Below are positions 8,011 through 14,704 of a stretch of 64,000 nt of DNA, in pieces. Source of the DNA: JBBRVP01 sp038246785 (GTDB lineage Bacteria > Actinomycetota > Actinomycetes > Jiangellales > Jiangellaceae). Under the pieces are notes generated by a model. It searched no databases. It saw only the letters and a list, made by a program, of their open reading frames with translations, and was not told the origin of the DNA. The stretch's first letter is position 1; each line of letters begins with the position of its first letter. The translations under genes and the position numbers were made by a program. Location of the stretch: assembly GCA_038246785.1 (NCBI GenBank), contig JBBRVP010000001.1:1-64000 (forward strand), given 5' to 3'.

Positions 8011-8643
8011 TCACGGACGAAGCGCCAGCGACAACCGGGCGCCGCCCTCGGCGGCCGCCAGCGCCGCGGCCGTGGCGGGTCGTGCCGCCACGACGACGAG
8101 CGAGCCCTCGGCGTACGCCGCGCTGTCCCCCGTCGACGGCACGGTGAGGACGGGGACGTCTGCCGCGACCACGTCGGCCGAACCCGTGGCCGCTCCGGAT
8201 GCCGAGACCGTGGTGGCGAGCACGTCGATGCGATCCCCCGGCCGCACGAGCCGCCCGACGGCGGGGTCGGCCAGCCGGACGGGGACCGCGACGAGGTCGG
8301 CACCGAGGCCACGCACGAGTGAGCGACCGACGAAGTCGACGTCGGTGAGCGGGGTCCCCGTCCGGATCGGGCCGGCGAGCACGCGCCCGGCGACCTGCGC
8401 AGCGCTCACCGCGCCGGAGGGCACGGCAGACGGCGGCAGCTCGACGGTCGTGACGTCCTCGGCGCGCAGTGTGGCGCCACCGGTGAGGTCACGTGCGGCC
8501 ACGACGGCTGTCGCTGTGGCCGGCGGAGCCGGGGCCAGGGCCTGCAGCCCAGCGGCTGCGGCCGCGGCGGCCAGGCCCGCGGCGAGCAGCCGGCGGTGGC
8601 GCGTCACGGCGCGGCGGAGGTCTCGGGACGGCAGGCGCGGCAC
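8011..8643 (-). CDS. SAF-domain (CpaB/RcpC-like) secreted or membrane-anchored protein
   Basis: A 210-aa protein with a basic N-terminus and one hydrophobic segment (about residues 18-36) followed by a SAF domain (VVAARDLTGGATLRAEDVTT, about 47-66) and GDRIDVLAT (about 136). SAF-domain proteins of this size are related to CpaB/RcpC pilus-assembly proteins and flagellar P-ring chaperones, but none of the Flp pilus genes is nearby, so the role is unknown. GTG 8643 has TAGCGT (8651-8656 on this strand) 7 nt upstream and no Shine-Dalgarno, indicating leaderless translation. Probably exposed outside the membrane. Confidence 0.75.
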   Translation of the reverse strand: MPRLPSRDLRRAVTRHRRLLAAGLAAAAAAAGLQALAPAPPATATAVVAARDLTGGATLRAEDVTTVELPPSAVPSGAVSAAQVAGRVLAGPIRTGTPLTDVDFVGRSLVRGLGADLVAVPVRLADPAVGRLVRPGDRIDVLATTVSASGAATGSADVVAADVPVLTVPSTGDSAAYAEGSLVVVAARPATAAALAAAEGGARLSLALRP

Positions 8644-8765
8644 GCCCGTGACGCTAGGGCGCGAACAGTGCTCGCGCGCCGGCCTCCACAGCGCGGCGGG
8701 CGCTCACCAGCGAGATCGGCGGCCTGTGGACGACGTGGACGAGGCGTACGTCGCGGACGACGCGT

Positions 8766-9149
8766 TCAGCGGGAGGCCGGCGATGTCGAGCCGGAGGAGG
8801 TGGCGCCCGTGCCCGTGGAAGTGCCGTCCGTCGAGGACCCCCCCGCCGAGCCGGAAGCCTTCGTCGAACCGGCCGGCTCCTTCGTCGGCTGCTCGCCCTT
8901 CGAGTCGCCGCCCTTGTCGCTGCGCTTGGCGTCGCCGTCCTTGGCGGCCGGCGCCTTTCCCTCGCCCGCGGAGGCGCGGCTGTCGGTGCGGTAGAAGCCC
9001 GACCCCTTGAACACGATGCCGACCGCCGAGAAGACCTTGCGCAGCCGCCCGCCGCACGCCGGACACTCGGTGAGCGGCGCGTCGCTGAAGCTCTGCTTGG
9101 CCTCGAGCGGGGTGCCGCACTCGGTGCACCGGTACTGGTACGTCGGCAC
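8766..9149 (-). CDS. FmdB-family zinc-ribbon protein
   Basis: A 127-aa protein. Residues 1-50 form an FmdB/CxxC_CXXC_SSSS-type zinc ribbon with Cys8, Cys11, Cys29 and Cys32 (YRCTECG and ECPACGG) and a conserved FSAVGIVFKGSGFY segment (about 42-55). The remainder is a Ser/Gly/Lys/Thr-rich disordered tail. FmdB was named as a putative regulator of formamidase, but the general function is not settled. GTG 9149 has AGGAGG 6 nt upstream. The promoter region contains a CIRCE-like palindrome (9171-9199), suggesting HrcA heat-shock control, which is not expected from the family. Confidence 0.85.
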   Translation of the reverse strand: MPTYQYRCTECGTPLEAKQSFSDAPLTECPACGGRLRKVFSAVGIVFKGSGFYRTDSRASAGEGKAPAAKDGDAKRSDKGGDSKGEQPTKEPAGSTKASGSAGGSSTDGTSTGTGATSSGSTSPASR

Positions 9150-9170
9150 GGGCGACCTCCTGCGACGATC

Positions 9171-9199
9171 ATTGGCACTCTCAGGCCTCGAGTGCCAAT
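9171..9199 (-). promoter_or_regulatory. CIRCE-like operator (HrcA site) upstream of the FmdB gene
   Basis: ATTGGCACTC (9171-9180) and GAGTGCCAAT (9190-9199) are perfect 10-bp inverted arms around exactly 9 bp. The known HrcA operator is TTAGCACTC-N9-GAGTGCTAA, with TTGGCACTC/GAGTGCCAA variants in high-GC actinobacteria. It ends 22 bp upstream of GTG 9149, where it would block the promoter or lie in the 5' UTR. Match in both half-site and spacing is seen; HrcA binding is inferred. Confidence 0.75.
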
Positions 9200-9482
9200 C
9201 ATGCGCCACGAGGCCGCCGCTTGTCACGCTTGTCACGCTCGGACGCCACCGGGCCCGGGGTGTCCCGCGTCGCCGCACGCAAACCAAGAGCGGTGATCTG
9301 TCGATTCCCGGCTCAGCCTCGGTCACCTTCGCCGGATCCGACATGATCAAGGAGAAGACCACGTTTTGCGGCGCCCAGAACGTGGTCTTCTCCTTGATCA
9401 ACTGTGGTCGGTGGCATGGCGGCTCGCCCGTGGAGGCCGGCCTCGTCGGCGACGCGTACGAGCAGCCGGCGGCGCGGGCGCG
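9200..9482. other. Intergenic gap containing the long hairpin
   Basis: About 280 bp between the CIRCE-like site and the ABC permease stop codon, with no credible gene. It carries direct TTGTCACGC/TTGTCACGC-like repeats near 9220-9240 and the 22-bp perfect hairpin at 9344-9400. It marks the junction where the usual neighbour of the FmdB gene (5-FCL/galU side) is displaced by the accessory block. Confidence 0.5.
9344..9400. repeat. Perfect 22-bp inverted repeat (hairpin element)
   Basis: Arms 9344-9365 and 9379-9400 are exact reverse complements, with a 13-bp loop. Each outer end is the palindrome TGATCA, followed by AGGAGAAGACCACG. No T-tract follows, so a simple intrinsic terminator is not the obvious reading. 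It could be a REP/MITE-like element, a bidirectional terminator, or the remnant of an insertion event. It lies between the FmdB gene and the 3' end of the ABC permease gene. Confidence 0.8.
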
Positions 9483-11087
9483 TCAGGCCGTGTCCAGGTC
9501 GCGCCGGCGGAACCCGCCGTCGCCGATCAGCACCAGCGCGGCGGCGACGACCGCGAGGACCAGCACGGGAGTCCACACCATGTCGGCACCGGGCAGCTTC
9601 GGCACGTGGCCGAACGGCGAGAGCTCGCGAGTCCACGAGGGCAGGCTCAGCAGCGCGCCGAGCTCCTCGACGAGCACGAAGCCGACGAGCGCCGCCCAGG
9701 CCAGCGCCACGACGCGTGGTGCGAGGCCGAACAGGGCCACGGTCAGCCCGGCGAGCACCCACACCGCCGGCAGCCACACCAGGGCCGCGCCCAGCACCGC
9801 ACCGAAGCGGTCCCAGCTCCCCAGCTGCAGCGAGTACGAGGCGGCGGCCGTGACCCCGATGACCGTCTGCAGCAGCGTCGTACCGGCTACCGCGACGAGC
9901 ACGTGCGACGCCAGCCAGCGCGTCCGCGAGACCGCGCCCGCGAGCATCGGCTCGGCCCGCCCGCCGGCCTCCTCGCCGCGCAGCCGCATCGCCGTGGACA
10001 CGCCGTACGCGCCCGTCACGAACGCCGAGACGCTGAGCACCAGCGCGAGGTAGGCGTCGGTGAGCGCCGCCGTGCCGCCCAGCCGGGTGATCAGCTCCGC
10101 CGCCTGCGGGCTGTCGAACACCGAGCCCAGGTCCGCCGAGATGTTGCCCATGATCAGCCCGAGCAGGGCGTACCCCACGGCCCACCCCAGCAACGCCCCG
10201 CGCTGGAGCCGCCAGGCCAGGCCGAGCGGGGAGGACAGCCGCGGCGACGCACCGGCCGGGCCCGCCCGGTCGGGCAGCAGGCCGGCGCCGAGGTCGCGCC
10301 GCGAGGCCAGCGCGTACGCCGCCCCGACGGCGAGCGCGCAGAACGCGACGGGCAGCAGCAGCACCGCCCAGCGGTCACCGGCGTACGCCCGCACCTGCTG
10401 GCCCCACCCGATCGGCGACAGCCACGACCAGAAAGCCGGCCCGGCGGCATCCCCCGACGAGTCGCCGACGGCGCGGAGCACGTACGCCACGGCCAGCACG
10501 GTCAATGCCAGGCCGGTGGCCGCCCGCGCCGACACGGTGAGCTGAGCCGCGACCGCTGCGACCGCGGCGAAGCACAGCCCCACCCCGGCCATCTCCAGCC
10601 CGAACGCCCACGACCCGGCCGCCGGCAGCCCGACCGCGGTCTGGCCGAGGGCCGTGACGACGCCGATCACGACCATCGTGCCGGCCGCAACCAGCAGGGC
10701 GGCGGTCAGGGCGGCCCGGCGCCCCACGACGGCCGCACCGAGCAGCTCCAGCCGCCCGTTCTCCTCCTCCGCGCGGGTGTGCCGGACGACCAGCATGACG
10801 GCGAACACCGCGAGCATCGCCGCGACAAGGCTGGTCGACTTGATCGTCGCCAGAGCGCCGAGCGACGTCGGGTCGTAGATCCGCCCGTAGAGCGCGACCA
10901 GCGACGGGATGTCGTTGATAGCCGATGCCGCCTCCGCCCGCGACCCCACGTAGGGGTAGAGCCCGACGGTCGCGGAGGCGGCCGAGACGTTGAACAGCAC
11001 GAAGACCGCCGACCAGGCGGGCAGCACGATGCGGTCGCGGCGCAGCGCGAGCCGGGTCAACGCCCAGGTGCCGGTCAGCTCGCTCAC
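9483..11087 (-). CDS. ABC-2 type exporter permease
   Basis: A 534-aa, highly hydrophobic protein with about 12 transmembrane segments arranged as two similar halves (an RLALRRDRIVLPAWSAVFVL-type start and a second half starting near SSPLGLAWRLQRG, about residue 275). This matches the actinobacterial 'exporter of polyketide antibiotics' permeases, which pair with a drug-type ATPase. Charged cytoplasmic loop RHTRAEEENGRLELL (about 102-116) is typical. Its GTG start overlaps the ATPase stop codon (GTGA, 11084-11087), so the two proteins are coupled. Likely substrate: a hydrophobic drug or natural product, not determinable here. Confidence 0.88.
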   Translation of the reverse strand: MSELTGTWALTRLALRRDRIVLPAWSAVFVLFNVSAASATVGLYPYVGSRAEAASAINDIPSLVALYGRIYDPTSLGALATIKSTSLVAAMLAVFAVMLVVRHTRAEEENGRLELLGAAVVGRRAALTAALLVAAGTMVVIGVVTALGQTAVGLPAAGSWAFGLEMAGVGLCFAAVAAVAAQLTVSARAATGLALTVLAVAYVLRAVGDSSGDAAGPAFWSWLSPIGWGQQVRAYAGDRWAVLLLPVAFCALAVGAAYALASRRDLGAGLLPDRAGPAGASPRLSSPLGLAWRLQRGALLGWAVGYALLGLIMGNISADLGSVFDSPQAAELITRLGGTAALTDAYLALVLSVSAFVTGAYGVSTAMRLRGEEAGGRAEPMLAGAVSRTRWLASHVLVAVAGTTLLQTVIGVTAAASYSLQLGSWDRFGAVLGAALVWLPAVWVLAGLTVALFGLAPRVVALAWAALVGFVLVEELGALLSLPSWTRELSPFGHVPKLPGADMVWTPVLVLAVVAAALVLIGDGGFRRRDLDTA

Positions 11088-11971
11088 GACGCACCCTCGT
11101 AGTGGCGCAGGAACAGCTCCTCCAGCGTCGGCGGCTGGCTCGTCAGGCTGACGACGCCGGCCGAACCGAGCGCATGCAGCACGGCGTCGATGGCCGCATC
11201 GTCGACCTGGCAGCTGACGCGCGTGCCGTTGACGACGAGGTCGTGGACGCCCGGCAGCCGCACCAAGCCGTCGGGCGGGTGCCGCAGCTCGGCCGTGATG
11301 GAGGTACGAGTGAGGTGGCGCAGCTGCGCCAGCGTGCCGGCCTCGACCACCCGGCCGGCACGGATGATGCTCACCCGGTCGCTCAGCGCCTCGGCCTCGG
11401 CGAGGATGTGGCTGGACAGCAGCACCGTGCGGCCCCGATCACGCTCCTCGTCGACGATGCCGCGGAACATCGCCTCCATGAGCGGGTCCAGCCCGGAGGT
11501 CGGCTCGTCGAGCAGCAGCAGCTCGACGTCGGAGGCGAGGGCCGCGACGAGCGCCACCTTCTGCCGGTTGCCCTTGCTGTAGGCCCGGGTCTTCTTGGTG
11601 GGATCGAGGTCGAAGCGCTCGAGCAGGACCGCACGCCGCTTCGCGTCGAGCCCGCCACGCACCCGGCCGAGCAGGTCGATGACCTCGCCGCCGGTGAGGC
11701 CGGGCCACAGCGCGACGTCGCCCGGCACGTAGGCCAGCCGCCGGTGCAGCGACACGGCATCGCTCCAGGCATCTCCGCCGAGCACGGACACCCGGCCTGT
11801 GTCGGCCCGCAGCAGACCCAGCAGCACGCGCAGCGCCGTGGTCTTGCCTGCGCCGTTGGGACCGAGGAAGCCGTGCACCTCGCCGACTTCGACCGACAGG
11901 TCCAGCCCGTCCAGCGCGCGCGTGGTCCCGAACGTCTTGACCACGCCGCTCATCTCGATGGCAGTGCTCAT
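11084..11971 (-). CDS. ABC transporter ATP-binding protein (drug exporter type)
   Basis: A 295-aa ATPase with Walker A GPNGAGKTT (about residue 36), the signature region YSKGNRQK (about 135), Walker B LLLLDEPTSGLDP (about 158) and switch His SSHIL. The C-terminal ~80 residues are the DrrA-like extension. The signature deviates from LSGGQ, as is common in this exporter group. ATG 11971 has TACCGT 7 nt upstream and no Shine-Dalgarno, so leaderless. It powers the permease encoded by the overlapping downstream gene. Confidence 0.9.
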   Translation of the reverse strand: MSTAIEMSGVVKTFGTTRALDGLDLSVEVGEVHGFLGPNGAGKTTALRVLLGLLRADTGRVSVLGGDAWSDAVSLHRRLAYVPGDVALWPGLTGGEVIDLLGRVRGGLDAKRRAVLLERFDLDPTKKTRAYSKGNRQKVALVAALASDVELLLLDEPTSGLDPLMEAMFRGIVDEERDRGRTVLLSSHILAEAEALSDRVSIIRAGRVVEAGTLAQLRHLTRTSITAELRHPPDGLVRLPGVHDLVVNGTRVSCQVDDAAIDAVLHALGSAGVVSLTSQPPTLEELFLRHYEGAS

Positions 11972-12111
11972 GCCATAACGGTAGGACGCTGTCGGCCCGA
12001 GTGGTCGGCGCCCGACCCCCCCCGGCCGGGCATACTCCGCTGCGTGCGGCATGCGGCGAAGGCACCTCGCGAGCCGCGGCCACCCGCTCGGCGAGCGGTC
12101 CGGCCACGCTG

Positions 12112-13371
12112 ATGCCCGACAGCAACCTGCTCGTCGTCGCGCTCGCGGTCCTCGCCTTCGGCGTCCTCGGGGGGCGTCTGAGCGGGACGCCGCTCACCAT
12201 GCCGATGGTGTTCACCGGTGCCGGGATCCTGCTCGGCCCGCCGGTGCTCGGCATCCTGGACTTCGACGTCGGCAGCGACGTCGTCAGCGCCCTGGCCGAG
12301 GCCACGCTGGTCGTGGTCCTGTTCACCGACGCCAGCCGCATGGACCTGCGCCGAGTGATCGCTGAGCACACCCTCGCCCAGCGGTTGCTGCTGCTCGGCC
12401 TGCCGCTGGCCATCCTGCTCGGCACCGGTGCCGGCATGCTGCTGTTCCCGGCGCTGCCGGTGGTCTCGGTGGCGCTGCTGGCAGTCGTGCTCGCGCCGAC
12501 GGATGCCGCGCTCGGTCAGGCGTTCGTGGCCAACCGGTCCGTGCCGGCGCGGATCCGGCAGACGCTCAACGTCGAGAGCGGGCTGAACGACGGGCTCGGC
12601 GTACCGTTCCTCACGGTTCTCATCGACGTCGCCCGCGACGAGGCCGACACGGTGCTCAGCTACGTCGGCCTGTTCGCGCGGCTGATCGGGGTGGGGGTTG
12701 TGGTGGGCGCGGGCGTCGCCTGGCTCGGCGGAAGGCTGCTGACCGCGAGCGACGCGCGCGGCTGGACCTCGGGCACGACGCAGCGCCTCGCCACGGTGGC
12801 GGTGGCTGCGGTCGCGTACGCCGGCGCCGAACTGCTCGGCGGCAACGGGTTCGTCGCTGCCTTCGTGGCCGGTCTGGTCATCGGGACGACGGCCCGGTCG
12901 CTGCTGTCCGCGACAACGGAGTTCGCCGAGGCCGAGGGCGAGTTGCTGGCCCTGCTGACCTTCCTGCTGTTCGGCAGCGTCGTCGCTGCCGACGTGCTGG
13001 GGGATCTGTCCTGGCAGGTCGCGGCCTACTCGCTGGCCTCGCTGCTGCTCGTCCGGCCGCTGGCCGTGGCCATCTCACTGCTGGGTACGCGGCTGTCTTT
13101 ACGCAGCATCGCGTTCATCGGCTGGGCTGGGCCACGCGGGCTCGCCTCCATCGTGTACGCGGTCATCGTGGCCGACGCGGGGAGGATCGAGGGCGCAGAC
13201 CTGGTGTTCGCCGTCGCGGCCTGGACGGTGCTGGCCAGCATCGTCCTGCACGGTGTCTCCGCCGCTCCGCTGGCCCGCCGCTACGCCTCCCACATGGCCG
13301 CACGGCCGGACCGGGCCGCGCCGGAGCACCGTCCCGTCGGCGAGTTGCCGCTGCGCCTGCGGTCCTCCTAA
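12112..13371 (+). CDS. CPA1-family Na+(K+)/H+ antiporter
   Basis: A 419-aa membrane protein with about 12 transmembrane segments. It shows the CPA1/NhaP features VLAPTDAALGQA (about residue 124) and ESGLNDGLGVP (about 149), with the paired acidic residues that carry protons and cations. It would exchange monovalent cations for protons and help pH or salt homeostasis. ATG 12112 is the first in-frame ATG before the first hydrophobic segment; a CATACT box at 12031-12036 suggests a leader of about 70 nt. It contains a rare TTA codon at 13099. Its TAA overlaps the stop of the convergent regulator gene by 2 bp. Confidence 0.88.
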   Translation: MPDSNLLVVALAVLAFGVLGGRLSGTPLTMPMVFTGAGILLGPPVLGILDFDVGSDVVSALAEATLVVVLFTDASRMDLRRVIAEHTLAQRLLLLGLPLAILLGTGAGMLLFPALPVVSVALLAVVLAPTDAALGQAFVANRSVPARIRQTLNVESGLNDGLGVPFLTVLIDVARDEADTVLSYVGLFARLIGVGVVVGAGVAWLGGRLLTASDARGWTSGTTQRLATVAVAAVAYAGAELLGGNGFVAAFVAGLVIGTTARSLLSATTEFAEAEGELLALLTFLLFGSVVAADVLGDLSWQVAAYSLASLLLVRPLAVAISLLGTRLSLRSIAFIGWAGPRGLASIVYAVIVADAGRIEGADLVFAVAAWTVLASIVLHGVSAAPLARRYASHMAARPDRAAPEHRPVGELPLRLRSS

Positions 13372-13700
13372 CCCGCCGGCCCGCCGCCCGGGTCGTCGGC
13401 GAAGACCCCGAGCAGGCCATCGACCTCGTGGCCCGCCTCGGCCGGATGGCGGAACGGCCGGTGCGGCTGGACGGTGTAGTGGGTGCGCCGCCCGATTCGG
13501 GTGCGCTCGACGTAGCCGGCATCGGCGAGGTCCTTGAGGATCGACAGCGCTGCCCGCTGGGAGATGCCGGCCCGTTCGGCGATCTCGGCGACGCGGGCAT
13601 CGGGCTCGGCGGCGACCGCGAGCAGCACGTGGCCGTGGTTGGTGAGGAACGTCCAGCCCCCCGGTGCGGCCACGGGGACGACATACCACGGACGCCTCAC
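13368..13700 (-). CDS. Small winged-helix transcriptional regulator
   Basis: A 110-aa winged-helix protein: TNHGHVLLAVAAEPDARVAE, then the recognition helix region IAERAGISQRAALSILKDLA (about 40-59) and a wing VERTRIGRRTHYTVQP. It resembles small MarR/ArsR-like regulators found with one domain only. GTG 13700 is the start giving the canonical WTFLTNHG opening; no clear Shine-Dalgarno is seen. It is convergent with the antiporter and divergent from the sirtuin gene (72 bp between), so either may be its target. Confidence 0.75.
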   Translation of the reverse strand: MRRPWYVVPVAAPGGWTFLTNHGHVLLAVAAEPDARVAEIAERAGISQRAALSILKDLADAGYVERTRIGRRTHYTVQPHRPFRHPAEAGHEVDGLLGVFADDPGGGPAG

Positions 13701-13772
13701 TGCCGTCCGCGCGGGGTGAGGGCGACACGTCTGAGGAGTACGTCCCTCCGGACGGCTGCCTACGCTGTCCCG

Positions 13773-14666
13773 GTGGAGCCGCAGACCGGTGGGGTGAGCG
13801 TCGCTGATCCGGCGGTGTCGCCGGCCGGCGTCGAGGAGCTCGCCGCGCTCGTCCGCGACAGCGTCCTGCGAGGCCCCGCGGTGGTGCTGAGCGGCGCGGG
13901 GCTGTCGACGGAGTCCGGCATCCCCGACTACCGCGGGCCGCGCGGCTCCCTGCGCCGGCACACGCCGATGACGTACCAGGAGTTCATCGGTACGGAGGAG
14001 GCGCGCCGCCGCTACTGGGCACGCAGCCACGTCGGCTGGCGGCTGGTGGCGCGGGCCCGACCCAACGCCGGCCACCTGGCGGTGACCGAGTTGCAGGCGG
14101 CGGCCGTCGTGGCCGCGGTGATCACCCAGAACGTCGACGGGCTGCATCACGAGGCCGGCACCCGCCACGTCGTGGAGCTGCACGGCGGCCTCGACCGCGT
14201 GCGGTGCCTCGACTGCTCGGCGCGCACGCCACGGCAGTGGCTCGACCGTGCGCTCACGCACGCCAACCCCGACTTCGAGGCGCGGAGGCTGCGCGCCGGA
14301 GTCCAGGCCAACCCGGACGGCGACGTCGACCTGTCCGCCGAGGTGATCGACGGCTTCCGCCTGGTGCCCTGCCCGGACTGCGGCGGCGTGCTGAAGCCCG
14401 ACGTCGTCTTCTTCGGCGAGAACGTCCCGAAGGACCGGGTCGCCCGCTGCTTCGCCGACGTCGAGCAGGCGGGGCTGCTGCTGGTGCTCGGCTCGTCCCT
14501 CACGGTGATGTCGGGCTACCGGTTCGTCCGGCGCGCCGCGGCGCTCGACATCCCGGTCGCGATCGTCAACCAGGGGCCAACGCGCGGCGACGTCGAGGCG
14601 CGGCTGCGCGTCGACGCTCCTCTCGGCCGCACCCTCGGAGAGCTCGTCGAGCGCCTCGTCCGCTGA
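13773..14666 (+). CDS. NAD-dependent protein deacylase (sirtuin, Sir2 family)
   Basis: A 297-aa sirtuin. NAD-binding motifs are intact: GAGLSTESGIPDYRG (about residues 36-50), TQNVDGLHHEAG with catalytic His in VELHGGLD (about 117-138), and GSSLTV (about 238). Two Cys pairs (RCLDC near 146, PCPDCGG near 199) form the zinc site. It removes acyl groups from lysines at the cost of NAD+. GTG 13773 has TACGCT 6 nt upstream (13761-13766) and no Shine-Dalgarno, so leaderless; GTG 13794 is an alternative. The spacing between the Cys pairs is longer than in minimal bacterial CobB. Confidence 0.92.
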   Translation: MEPQTGGVSVADPAVSPAGVEELAALVRDSVLRGPAVVLSGAGLSTESGIPDYRGPRGSLRRHTPMTYQEFIGTEEARRRYWARSHVGWRLVARARPNAGHLAVTELQAAAVVAAVITQNVDGLHHEAGTRHVVELHGGLDRVRCLDCSARTPRQWLDRALTHANPDFEARRLRAGVQANPDGDVDLSAEVIDGFRLVPCPDCGGVLKPDVVFFGENVPKDRVARCFADVEQAGLLLVLGSSLTVMSGYRFVRRAAALDIPVAIVNQGPTRGDVEARLRVDAPLGRTLGELVERLVR

Positions 14667-14704
14667 AGCCGGACGATCGGCGGGTCGAAGTAGGCTTCGC
14701 GCCC

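Noticed and set aside
9344..9400. Intrinsic terminator for the ABC permease
   Set aside because: The stem is far longer than a typical terminator and there is no T-tract on either side, so it is listed as a repeat; a terminator role stays possible.
9366..11102. A 578-codon plus-strand frame opposite the ABC permease
   Set aside because: Composition is low-complexity Arg/Gln/His and no motif is present; the minus-strand permease has clear transmembrane pattern and GTGA coupling.
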